DNA of 64,000 nucleotides from Pseudosulfitobacter sp. DSM 107133 (GTDB lineage Bacteria > Pseudomonadota > Alphaproteobacteria > Rhodobacterales > Rhodobacteraceae). Positions 1 to 7,830 of the stretch are shown piece by piece (positions within the stretch are counted from its first letter, which is position 1; each line of letters starts with the position of its first letter). The position numbers and the translations under genes are program-made. The notes under the pieces are model-generated. The model had not been told where the DNA came from and made no database searches. It worked only from the letters and a program-made list of their open reading frames with translations. The stretch covers positions 41,695 through 105,694 of the forward strand of contig NZ_CP085161.1 of the NCBI RefSeq assembly GCF_022788695.1, given 5' to 3'.

Positions 1-562
1 AACCGTTCAGCTTGTCCTCCAACCCTCGGTTGGTTAGCACTTCGAGAACGCGTGGTTCCGAACACAGCCATGTATTCCCACCATCGAAGGCGACATGGTG
101 TTGCTCATCGTCCAATGGGCCTATCATCCGTGGAGCCACGAAGAGCGAGCGCCGGGCGACATCAGACCGACTCCAGGCTTGATTGATCTCGTTTCGCCTG
201 TGAAAGTGGGGTGCCGCGTAAAAAACGAGGTTTGAGCCATCATCTAACGCCAGCAGGAGTTCATGCTGATCGGAGGTCGTCGCTTCGGTGATGGGGAAAC
301 GGTAGTAGGGAACGTTCAGTGTCCCGCCCAAGGCCACGACGGCTTGGTGTTCCTTCGCCGTTCGGCGGACCATACAGTGGGATCGTTTGAATTGCAGAAA
401 CAAGGGAACACCTGGCCGGTCGAGCTTCACATCATAGCCGCCCCCTGCTTTGCCTTCCTCGACCAGGCTTGGGAACACGGGTGCGGCTGATAGCGCAACC
501 CAACCGACGAGTTCATTGGTAAGGGCGAACCCGTAAGAGAATTCGGAAATTTCAGGTTTCAT
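1..562 (-). CDS. Partial hypothetical protein, C-terminus beyond window edge
   Basis: Reading the minus strand from an ATG at 560-562 gives 187 codons without a stop up to the window edge, so the gene continues outside. The product begins MKPEISEFSYGFALTNEL and is a soluble-looking protein with no signal peptide or membrane segment; it has an early segment rich in Phe/Lys/Arg around LQFKRSHC. I do not recognise the family. The even amino-acid composition and the uninterrupted frame argue that it is real. It is divergent from the gene at 689, with about 125 bases between them that would hold both promoters. Function unknown. Confidence 0.65.
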   Translation of the reverse strand, partial: MKPEISEFSYGFALTNELVGWVALSAAPVFPSLVEEGKAGGGYDVKLDRPGVPLFLQFKRSHCMVRRTAKEHQAVVALGGTLNVPYYRFPITEATTSDQHELLLALDDGSNLVFYAAPHFHRRNEINQAWSRSDVARRSLFVAPRMIGPLDDEQHHVAFDGGNTWLCSEPRVLEVLTNRGLEDKLNG

Positions 563-688
563 TTTTCAGCCGCCGTTGCCAGTATCTTTGAAATCACGCG
601 GATCGGTGAACCGGCTTCTGCACGACTTCTTTAAACCCGATGATTGCATATATGACTGAAGTAACTCTATAACAAAAAAGGGAATTTT

Positions 689-1153
689 ATGGACACTACC
701 GCCATCCCTCCCGAAATCCGCCACCAGTGGAATAGCGCAAATATTCCAATCATCGTCCGTTCCGGGATTTCAGGCGATAAGCTCACAGCGCGGTTGCCAT
801 ATCGTCCCGATAATCGGGGCTGGCTTTTCGGTCTGGCAACCGGACGCCGGAAGCCCGAAGTACAATGGGCTCCCGTCGAGAAAGCCTGGAAGCTACCAGT
901 TAGTTGGCTCAATCGTTTTGTTGACAGTGGCTTGGAACGATATGGACGGCTCTACGTCGTTCAGCCCTACCGTGAAATGGAGAAGTGCGCGCCCGCTTGT
1001 CGGAACGCCGTCGGACACGATTGCCAGTGTTCCTGCATGGGCGCGAACCACGGCGCAGGTGATGGCGGTGGATGGTTCGACGTCTCCGAGACGTTTTCGT
1101 TCCGATGGGGACCGCAATCTGCGGCGATCAGGTTGATGACCCGAAAGGCATGA
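689..1153 (+). CDS. Small Cys/His-rich hypothetical protein
   Basis: A 154-residue protein beginning MDTTAIPPEIRHQW, with its ATG preceded by a short purine tract (AAAAAAGGGAA). The middle of the protein carries a dense cluster CAPACRNAVGHDCQCSCMG followed by ANHG, about residues 100-121, with five Cys and two His that could bind a metal. Such a CxxxC...HxCxCxCxGxxHG cluster recurs in uncharacterised bacterial proteins of mobile elements, but no function is known to me. The N-terminal half has many aromatic and basic residues and could bind nucleic acid or another protein (inference). It stands alone, divergent from the partial gene at the left edge. Confidence 0.65.
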   Translation: MDTTAIPPEIRHQWNSANIPIIVRSGISGDKLTARLPYRPDNRGWLFGLATGRRKPEVQWAPVEKAWKLPVSWLNRFVDSGLERYGRLYVVQPYREMEKCAPACRNAVGHDCQCSCMGANHGAGDGGGWFDVSETFSFRWGPQSAAIRLMTRKA

Positions 1154-1471
1154 ACAAAGCTATCGGCTCAGTCGTCAAACGAAGCTCGTAAGTGTTGGCA
1201 ACGGTTTTTTGGGACCACTGTCACCATTAGTCGGCATGGGTGTCTGCCAGTCTGCCTAGGTGCATTAGTTTGCTTGGCCTCCTCCTGGCTGTCCGAAGTG
1301 CCGCACTTTGACTCGTTGTTTCCCTTCGCTTGCTCGGCGCTCTGCTAGGCCCACCATTTGTTCGTTCATAGGTATCATGGATACTTGCCGCGGTTTAGTT
1401 GGGAGTGAAAATGAACCCGATGTGCCCTGGTGCGTCTGTCGGTGCAATTCACATTTCCCACCGCGGCCATC
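1154..1471. other. Intergenic stretch without a supported gene
   Basis: About 320 bases between the Cys-rich protein and the repeated leader of the first DUF736 gene. Short open frames exist on both strands but they lack ribosome-binding sites and recognisable products. I see no strong hairpin or repeat here. Confidence 0.5.
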
Positions 1472-2031
1472 GCACTTCTCCCGATTTGTTGCTTTGCATG
1501 ACATGCTGGTCGCAGCTGTCGTCCCGTCCACAAAGGTTGTCGCCGATCTTTTTCCCTTGGCCCTGCGGGCCATTCCTCGCGCAGCAAAAAGACCGGCGCC
1601 TGCCCCTCTCCGCTGCGCTTCGCCTTCGGTGTGGTCAGGCCTTGGCCAGCTGCAAGTTGACCATCATTGCAACGCAAACAAGGAGAAGAGCAATGACCAC
1701 GAACTGCATCAAATTCACCAGCGCCGATGTTGAGACCGCCAAGGGCGTCGGCTCCATCTCGACCCTGACCTTCGACCTCGACATCACGGTCGAACCCGTC
1801 GGGAGCACGAACCCGATGGCCCCCACGCACCGCGTCCTCGGTCGCTCCCCGCGCGGCAAGCTGGTCGAGTGCGGCGGCATCTGGAAGAAGCAGAACAAGG
1901 AGACCGGCGCCGACTACTACACGCTGACCATCCGCGACCACGGCTTCAACGCCAACCTCGGCAAGGCCGCTAGCCAAGACGATCCGTCCCTGCAGGCCGT
2001 CATCCCCTGGGGCCCCAAAGACGCCGCCTAA
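1472..2031 (+). repeat. Direct repeat, left copy (leader plus DUF736 gene)
   Basis: From GCACTTCTCCCGAT at 1472 to the stop codon at 2031 this stretch is nearly the same as 62932-63507 on the same strand. The match includes about 220 bases of untranslated leader and the whole DUF736 gene. The two copies differ by scattered substitutions and two short indels in the leader (near 1560 and near 1660). The duplication brackets almost the entire window. Confidence 0.85.
1693..2031 (+). CDS. DUF736 family protein, copy 1
   Basis: A 112-residue protein starting MTTNCIKFTSADVETAKG, with AAGGAGAAGAG immediately upstream of the ATG, which fixes this start although the frame is open further left. DUF736 proteins are small beta-rich proteins found on plasmids and integrative elements of alphaproteobacteria, usually near conjugation genes; their role is not established. 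Here the residues GSTNPMAPTHRVLGRSPRG and the ending IPWGPKDAA match copy 2 (63169-63507) almost residue for residue. A strong terminator hairpin follows the stop codon, so the gene is probably a single-gene transcription unit. Confidence 0.9.
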   Translation: MTTNCIKFTSADVETAKGVGSISTLTFDLDITVEPVGSTNPMAPTHRVLGRSPRGKLVECGGIWKKQNKETGADYYTLTIRDHGFNANLGKAASQDDPSLQAVIPWGPKDAA

Positions 2032-2038
2032 GCCATCG

Positions 2039-2068
2039 GCCAGACCGCTCCGGCGGTCTGGCTTTTTT
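2039..2068 (+). terminator. Intrinsic terminator after DUF736 copy 1
   Basis: The stem GCCAGACCGC (2039-2048), loop TCCG and the complementary arm GCGGTCTGGC (2053-2062) form a perfect 10-bp hairpin followed by six T. It lies 7 bases after the stop codon. Confidence 0.9.
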
Positions 2069-2665
2069 GTCGTTCCGGGGAACTACCTCTGGGCGGGCCC
2101 AAGATCGGTGTCCGAAGAACGCGGCATATTTCGGACGCGGTCATAGTAGCGGGCCGTCGGACCAGGTGGGTCATACACGCTGTTGGGATCCTTCTCTCTG
2201 GCTGCGTCGAGGATCGTGTGAACCCTTGACGGCACCAAAGGCCTGTCGGGGGTGCTGGTGGTTCATCTCGCAATAGAATCCCATTCTTTCTCTCCCTCCA
2301 GCAACCTGCGTCTGGGTCGTCTTGGCGAAGCCACTGGGTATGCAAACACATCGTTGGCAGCCGGTGATGAAGTCGCAAATCAACGTCATGCTTCCGGGGG
2401 CAACGTCTCATGTCAGGGTCACCGCCGCGCACCTTTCCGTCGACCTGTTGGCCTGTCAGATCGCTAGCCCGGGGTCGAGCGGTCGGCAACGCCGGAGGCA
2501 GGTTTCTGGACGGCAGACGCCTTGAGCTCTGCTGGGCATCGCTCACAACAAACCTGCCCCCGGCGTGCTCCATTTCATTCCGCCCCGTGGCGGGTGCAGC
2601 CCGCTCTCATGCCCCCGGTCTTTTCCACGATCCGTCCAACGACGATCAACGGAAAGGATCACACC
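2069..2665. other. Long intergenic stretch without a supported gene
   Basis: About 600 bases with several overlapping short open frames on both strands, none with a convincing start site or recognisable product. The minus-strand frames around 2170-2390 have protein-like pieces but break into another frame near 2170, so an old decayed gene is possible. Not annotated further. Confidence 0.4.
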
Positions 2666-2842
2666 ATGACACTCGAACAATCCATCGACCTCGCCGAACT
2701 GCAAGCCGACATGGCCTTCGATGCCTACCTCGCCGCCTTCGATGAAGATGCCCATCCTGAGTTTCTCGACAGCCTCGAGACCGAGGCACTGATCGCCCGC
2801 GGCCGCTACGAAGATCTGCGCAATCAGGGACTGGGTCACTGA
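2666..2842 (+). CDS. Small hypothetical protein
   Basis: A 58-residue acidic protein starting MTLEQSIDLAELQADM and ending RNQGLGH. GGAAAGGA lies 8 bases before the ATG. It looks wholly helical (many Ala, Glu, Leu, Asp) and has no Cys. Downstream the sequence folds into GC-rich hairpins (around 2845-2880). Small acidic proteins of this sort are common in the backbone of such elements, but no function is assignable. Confidence 0.55.
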   Translation: MTLEQSIDLAELQADMAFDAYLAAFDEDAHPEFLDSLETEALIARGRYEDLRNQGLGH

Positions 2843-3120
2843 CCCATGCCCTTGCGGGTCTTCGGGTCCGCAGGGGTCCGACGCCGTCTCTCAGAAGCTT
2901 CGTGACGCCCTCAGAGGGTGTGACCTGCGCCATCCCGCGCGGGCCGATTTCGTGTTCCTGGCGCCCAATCCGTGGCCGGCTCGGGCGCTCGATATGTGCG
3001 CTTTCACGCGCTGCTCGGGCACCAGTTTCCGCAGTCTCTTTCCGAGCAACCTCTGTCTGTCGATGAGGAGAGCGCCCATTCAGCGCCTCGCTGTGCAGGG
3101 TTTTGAAGACGCCGCCAAGC

Positions 3121-3180
3121 CATGCAAAAAGTTAAAACATGCAAAACGTAATATTGTGTAATGTGATGTATTGATGTATA
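3121..3180. other. AT-rich repeat tract, possible oriT region
   Basis: This is an unusually AT-rich island in a GC-rich neighbourhood, directly upstream of the mobilisation genes. CATGCAAAA occurs at 3121-3129 and again at 3138-3146, and a run of GTAATGTGATGTATTGATGT-like repeats follows to 3180. Intergenic AT-rich repeats next to a MobC/relaxase pair are where an origin of transfer is normally found. That this is oriT is inference; no nick site was identified. Confidence 0.4.
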
Positions 3181-3252
3181 AGCGAAGGAGAAAAGAAAGA
3201 CGTTGGCAGGATATGGCCAATGTTTGCACATTTTGTCCGAGGGGTCTGACCC

Positions 3253-3975
3253 GTGCCGAGGCCAGCGAAAAACCTTAAGTTCGAACAGCGCATCGAAGTG
3301 GCGCGGCGTTTTGCTGCGGGCGAGAGCGCGAAGGACCTGGCGGCAGCATTCGACATTTCCCCGCGCCATGTGAACCGGCTCGCGAAAGAGGAGGCGGGCG
3401 AGGGCGTCACGGTGCGCGATCCGAGCGAAACGGTGGCGTTCCGGGCCAGTCGATCTGAACTGGAAGCCTTCGATGCCGAGTGGCGCGAACGGGGCTATGC
3501 CAACCGGTCACAGGCGCTGAATGCGGTACTGCGCGGGCGGTGCGGATTTCTCGATGTGCCACGCGATCTGGTCGGGGAATTCTGCGCGGCCTGGCGTCAG
3601 GCGAAGGATGTGAGCGACGCTGGATTGGCACTTTCCAAGGCGGTGCATCGCGGCTTGCTGGAAGTCTCGGAGGCGGACCGCGCCGTGCTGATCGAACTCT
3701 TCGATTTGGCGCAGTCGATGAGCCGTGAGATGGGCCGGATGAAGGATGCCGCACAAGCACTGCGTCATCAGGAATGGCCGCAAAAGGAAGAAGGGCAGGG
3801 GGCGGAGAGCGAGGTTCTGGAGGACGGCCCGCGCGTGGCTGGCGGCGGTCTGAGGCTGGTGCCTGAGAGTTCCGGTTCAGATTTGGATCGGGGTTCGCTG
3901 CCTCTCGGTAAGCCTCGAACGCGAACCCCGATGCATGACTGTTCGATCGTGAACCGGAACTCTCGAAATGGCTGA
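3253..3975 (+). CDS. MobC-like mobilisation accessory protein
   Basis: A 240-residue protein with a GTG start preceded by GAGGGG. Residues about 10-50 form a helix-turn-helix like those in resolvases (AAGESAKDLAAAFDISPRHV). Residues about 55-100 (VAFRASRSELEAFDAEWRERGYANRSQALN) look like a ribbon-helix-helix segment of the kind MobC-type relaxosome proteins use to bind oriT. The C-terminal third is low complexity and probably disordered. The stop codon overlaps the start of the relaxase (ATGGCTGA), so the two are co-translated. Its expected job is to recruit the relaxase to oriT and perhaps autoregulate the operon. The family assignment rests on these motifs and on context. Confidence 0.7.
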   Translation: MPRPAKNLKFEQRIEVARRFAAGESAKDLAAAFDISPRHVNRLAKEEAGEGVTVRDPSETVAFRASRSELEAFDAEWRERGYANRSQALNAVLRGRCGFLDVPRDLVGEFCAAWRQAKDVSDAGLALSKAVHRGLLEVSEADRAVLIELFDLAQSMSREMGRMKDAAQALRHQEWPQKEEGQGAESEVLEDGPRVAGGGLRLVPESSGSDLDRGSLPLGKPRTRTPMHDCSIVNRNSRNG

Positions 3976-5884
3976 CCCCCTCGCCCTCTACACCTCCGTC
4001 ATGGGGCGGCTCTGGGAGGATGAGCGCATCCGCGGCCAGGCCGCGGCGCGGATCGACGCGCGGCTGGCGGGCCGTCGGCAGGGTCGGAGCTTTGCGCGCG
4101 TCGGATCCCTGTCGGCGCGCAACGCACTGAAGGCGGCGTCGGGTCAGAGCCGCGCGGCGGTCTTCAAACGGATCCGGGCAGGGGGCTGCAAGACGCGCGC
4201 CTCGCTCGGAGCGCAGATCTCCTACATCAATGACAAGGCGGTCTACACCTACTCGACGATGACCAACGCGCTGACCGACGCGGAGGTCCTGACCGACGAG
4301 CAGAAGGAAGACATCATCGAGGACTGGGCCGGCACCTGGCGCGGCTCGACCAAGCTCGGGTTCACCTCGCACATGCTGCTGTCCTTCCCGACCGACGTGA
4401 CGGTCGATCAGGTGCGCGACATCGCGATGGACTGGACGGAGCATTTTTTCGAGAGCGGCGAATACGGCGACCAGTGGGATTATGTGCTCGCAGTCCATGA
4501 CGACCGGGCGCACAAGCATGCGCATATCATCCTGAACAATCGCGGCGTCGAGAAGGGCACCTGGTTCTCCTGCTGGGCCGAGGGTGTGATGTCGCCGCAG
4601 CTCATGCGCGAGAAGCAGGCCGAGATCGCTGAAGCGTACGGCGTGATGCTCGACGCCACCACCCGGCTTGAGCGCGGCATCTTCGAGAAGCCCGCCGGGA
4701 TCGAGGAGATTTACCGCGCCAAGGAAGAGGCCCGCCTGCCGCGCGAGATCGCCCTGACGGCCCAGGAATCCGCCATTGCGCAGGCGCAGGTGGTGGGCTT
4801 CGCCAAGGACTACAAGAACCTCGCCGACCTGCTGGACCGGATGGACCGGCAGCACATGGCGCGCGCTGTGCGCGGCATGGCGGACGGGCTTGGTTCCGGC
4901 ACGCCGTGGAACTTCACCGAAGGAGAGATAGACATGAAGGACATCAAGACCGTCGGTGATGCGATCGACTATTCCGAGCGCACGATCGAAGCGCTCAGGC
5001 TCAAGGCCGAGGAACTGGATCCTGCCGAGCGCGCCGCCTTCGAGGCCAAGGCCGCACCGATCATCGCGGACCTTTCGCAGATGGTGCCGGATCCGGACCT
5101 GCGCGCGCGCTTTGGCAAGCAGCTCGAAGAACCCTATCCGCCGGGGGCGGGAAGCGAGGTGCTGATCGCGGCGCTGCAGTCCGGCAATGGCGATGGGCTG
5201 CGCGATGTGCTCGAGCGCGCCGAGGAGGCCGGGATGGACAGCGAGGAGCTGGTGGCCCGGATCGCGGCGGGCGGTACGCGGAACTACGGCATGGCGCAGG
5301 ACTGGGTCGAGCGGGACATGAACGCGGTGCTGGCCAAGGACGGACTGAGCGTGGAGACGGCCAATGACGACCAGCTCGATGCCGCGCTGGAAAAAGTCGA
5401 CGGCGTGATGGACGCGCTGATGGAACGCGCCAAGGAACTGGGTGTCGAGATCGGTCGGACCCTCGCGGACGAAGAACAGGAGATCCTGCCGCTCATCGAC
5501 GAGGACGATCGGACGCCCAATCCCTACCTGCAGGACCTCGCCGACATGTTGCGCGACGGCAAGCTTACCGAGGAGCAGGAAGAGACCGTCGAGCGGACCC
5601 TGCAATCCGAGCTCTTCAAGGAGTTGGGCGAGGAAGGCTTGGCCGAACTTCGGCGCGGAAACTACGAGGTGCTGGACGCGGCCCTGCCGAGCAAGCTCGA
5701 CCAGATCACCGTCACGCAGGAATTCCTCGAGATGACCTTTGAGGAGACCGGCGATCAGGTCTTCACCGACCGCGCCGCCGGTTTGCAGCAGGACAAGGCG
5801 ACCGAAGTTGCGCGGTTGCGCGGCCAGCAGGAAGCGCAGGAGCTGGGCCGTGACCGCGGTCTCGATGACGAGATGGAATTCTGA
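3968..5884 (+). CDS. VirD2-like relaxase (mobilisation nuclease)
   Basis: A 638-residue protein. The N-terminal third carries the relaxase domain: a Tyr-containing segment (ASLGAQISYINDKAVYTYS) that would supply the nicking tyrosine, and the metal-binding histidine motif VHDDRAHKHAHIILNN around residues 175-190. Relaxases nick one strand at oriT, stay covalently joined to its 5-prime end and are exported with it through the type IV channel. The remaining 400 residues are acidic and largely helical, with no recognised helicase or primase domain. The reading frame overlaps the MobC-like gene upstream and lies 5 bases before the coupling-protein gene, so the three form one operon. It is closer to the VirD2/MOBP type than to MOBF. 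Confidence 0.85.
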   Translation: MADPLALYTSVMGRLWEDERIRGQAAARIDARLAGRRQGRSFARVGSLSARNALKAASGQSRAAVFKRIRAGGCKTRASLGAQISYINDKAVYTYSTMTNALTDAEVLTDEQKEDIIEDWAGTWRGSTKLGFTSHMLLSFPTDVTVDQVRDIAMDWTEHFFESGEYGDQWDYVLAVHDDRAHKHAHIILNNRGVEKGTWFSCWAEGVMSPQLMREKQAEIAEAYGVMLDATTRLERGIFEKPAGIEEIYRAKEEARLPREIALTAQESAIAQAQVVGFAKDYKNLADLLDRMDRQHMARAVRGMADGLGSGTPWNFTEGEIDMKDIKTVGDAIDYSERTIEALRLKAEELDPAERAAFEAKAAPIIADLSQMVPDPDLRARFGKQLEEPYPPGAGSEVLIAALQSGNGDGLRDVLERAEEAGMDSEELVARIAAGGTRNYGMAQDWVERDMNAVLAKDGLSVETANDDQLDAALEKVDGVMDALMERAKELGVEIGRTLADEEQEILPLIDEDDRTPNPYLQDLADMLRDGKLTEEQEETVERTLQSELFKELGEEGLAELRRGNYEVLDAALPSKLDQITVTQEFLEMTFEETGDQVFTDRAAGLQQDKATEVARLRGQQEAQELGRDRGLDDEMEF

Positions 5885-5889
5885 GGGAG

Positions 5890-7812
5890 ATGACCACCAT
5901 GACCAAGACACTTCCCCTCTGGGCCGCACTTCTTTTCGGCGTGATCTGCGGCGCCGTCATCGGCACCATTGTCGCTGCCTTCTACCTGACCCTTGCCCTG
6001 AAAACCGGGTTTCAGAGTTTCGACATGTTGGCGCTCTGGAAGGCCGGCGCGGGCACACGCGCGGCCCATCCGGAGGCTTTCAAGGTTGGCTTCGGCGCCG
6101 TCGGCTTCGGAGCAATCGGCCTAGGCGCCCTGGCGCTCGCTTGGACCTGGAAGAAGGAGCGGGATGACTATGGCTCGGCCCACTGGCAGACAAAGGCGGA
6201 GTTGAAGAAGAACGACATGCTGCAGGCGCCGGGCAAGGGCTTTGTCTGTGGCAAGCTCGGCGCACCGAGTTCCAAGGCTGAGTTTATCTCTTCGACCACC
6301 ATCCCCCATGTGATGATGGTGGCCCCGACCCGCGCCGGTAAGGGCGTCGGCTTCGTGATCCCGAACCTCTTGAGCTTCGCAGGTTCGGTGGTGGTGCTCG
6401 ACGTGAAGGGCGAGAACTTCGAGAAAACTGCCCGGCTGCGGGCGCTCAACGGCGACGAGGTCTATCGCTTCAGCCCCTTCGACTGGGCCAATGCCACGCA
6501 CTGCTACAATCCTCTGGCCCGGATCGCCAAGGCCCCGAGCTTCGCGCAGCGCTTCACCGAGGTCTCGATCCTCGCGGACCTCTTCCTTGACAAGGACAAC
6601 AAGACGCTCGACACCTTCTCCGAGGCTGGCAAGTCGATCTTTGTCGCGGCCTGCCTGCTAGCGATCCAGCGGGGCACGCCGAACCTTGGCGCGGTGAACC
6701 AGATCGTCGCCGGGGGCGAATACAAGAACGCCCAATACAAGACCTATGCCGACGAGGCCGAAGAAGACATCCTGCGCGAGCTCTGGACCAACGCGGCCTC
6801 GGCCTCGTCGCGGCTCCTGACTTCAAACATTCAGGCGTTGATGACAGCCGGTCTCAAGCAATGGGACAACCCGGCGGTGCGCTCGGCCACCGAGGCGAGC
6901 GATTTTGATTTCTCGACCTTCCGCAAGACCCCGCAATCGCTCTACATCGCCGTCTCCGAGGATCACATCGCGACATTGGCGCCGCTTTTGCGCCTGATGT
7001 TCGCCGATCTCATCGCCTCGATCCGTTTGAACGAGCCCGGCCCGGATGAGCCCTGGCCGGTCATGATGATGATCGACGAATTCCAGCAGATGGGGGCGAT
7101 GCCCTATCTCGAACGCGCGATCCATTCGCTGGCAAGTTACGGTGGTCGCGTCGCGATGATTGCGCAGTCGCTGGCCTCGCTCGACCGGATCTACGGGCCC
7201 GAGGGCCGTGAAAGCCTCGAGAACGGGGCAGGGCTCAAACTCTACATCACCCCTCGGGATCAGCGCACGGTCAAGGAGGTCTCAGCCGCGGTCGGCAGCA
7301 CCACACGCGAGGCCGTGACCCGCATGTATGGCCGCAACAAGGGCTTCCTCGGCGCGACCTCGACTTCGGCGCGTCTGGAAGAGCGGCCGCTGCTATCTGA
7401 GACCGAGGCTCGCTTGATGGACCCCGACGAGGTCATTATCCTCGCCTCGCCGCAGCACCCGATAAAGGCGAGCCGGATCAAGTATTACGACGATCCGTTC
7501 TTCAAGGACATGCTGGCCCGCCAGGAGGGCAAGCCCTTCCCCTATCCGCCGAGTGTGCAGGGCGTGGGGCCTTGGGCGCGTGAAAGTGCGGATGAAGTCA
7601 GTCAGGATGAGCCGCGACAACCAACCGACCGCACGCCTGTCCGGGATCGCTCGCAACGCCGCGAAGCGCGCGCGATGAGCGTGATGGCGATGGAGGCCGG
7701 GCGCGGGCAACCAGAGCCGGAGACGCTCGAGCGGGAAGCCGCCGTGCCGAAGGAATGGGAGGCGGCGCTCGACCGGCAGGAGGACTTCATCGAGGAATTG
7801 TTGGGAGGGTGA
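5890..7812 (+). CDS. virD4: VirD4/TraG-type conjugative coupling protein
   Basis: A 640-residue ATPase that links the relaxosome to the type IV channel. Two membrane helices lie near the N-terminus (about 8-36 and 66-86). The Walker A motif APTRAGKGVG is at about 145-154 and the Walker B MMMIDEFQQM at about 395-405, with an all-alpha region between. These and the length are typical of VirD4/TraG. A purine-rich site (GAGGGAG) precedes the ATG; a second ATG three codons later is an alternative start. The C-terminal 80 residues are charged and may bind the relaxase. Known role: hexameric inner-membrane translocase receiving the relaxase-DNA complex. Confidence 0.92.
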   Translation: MTTMTKTLPLWAALLFGVICGAVIGTIVAAFYLTLALKTGFQSFDMLALWKAGAGTRAAHPEAFKVGFGAVGFGAIGLGALALAWTWKKERDDYGSAHWQTKAELKKNDMLQAPGKGFVCGKLGAPSSKAEFISSTTIPHVMMVAPTRAGKGVGFVIPNLLSFAGSVVVLDVKGENFEKTARLRALNGDEVYRFSPFDWANATHCYNPLARIAKAPSFAQRFTEVSILADLFLDKDNKTLDTFSEAGKSIFVAACLLAIQRGTPNLGAVNQIVAGGEYKNAQYKTYADEAEEDILRELWTNAASASSRLLTSNIQALMTAGLKQWDNPAVRSATEASDFDFSTFRKTPQSLYIAVSEDHIATLAPLLRLMFADLIASIRLNEPGPDEPWPVMMMIDEFQQMGAMPYLERAIHSLASYGGRVAMIAQSLASLDRIYGPEGRESLENGAGLKLYITPRDQRTVKEVSAAVGSTTREAVTRMYGRNKGFLGATSTSARLEERPLLSETEARLMDPDEVIILASPQHPIKASRIKYYDDPFFKDMLARQEGKPFPYPPSVQGVGPWARESADEVSQDEPRQPTDRTPVRDRSQRREARAMSVMAMEAGRGQPEPETLEREAAVPKEWEAALDRQEDFIEELLGG

Positions 7813-7830
7813 GCGCCGTCGACTAGTCCC

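Noticed and set aside
2028..2573. Minus-strand frames between the DUF736 and small-protein genes
   Set aside because: Protein-like fragments fall in two frames and overlap a terminator; no start site and no family, so at most an old remnant.
3407..5929. Very long minus-strand frame (840 codons) opposite the relaxase gene
   Set aside because: It is the high-GC antisense shadow of the relaxase: the plus strand has motifs and coupled starts, whereas the minus frame has Arg/His/Leu-rich composition and no domain.
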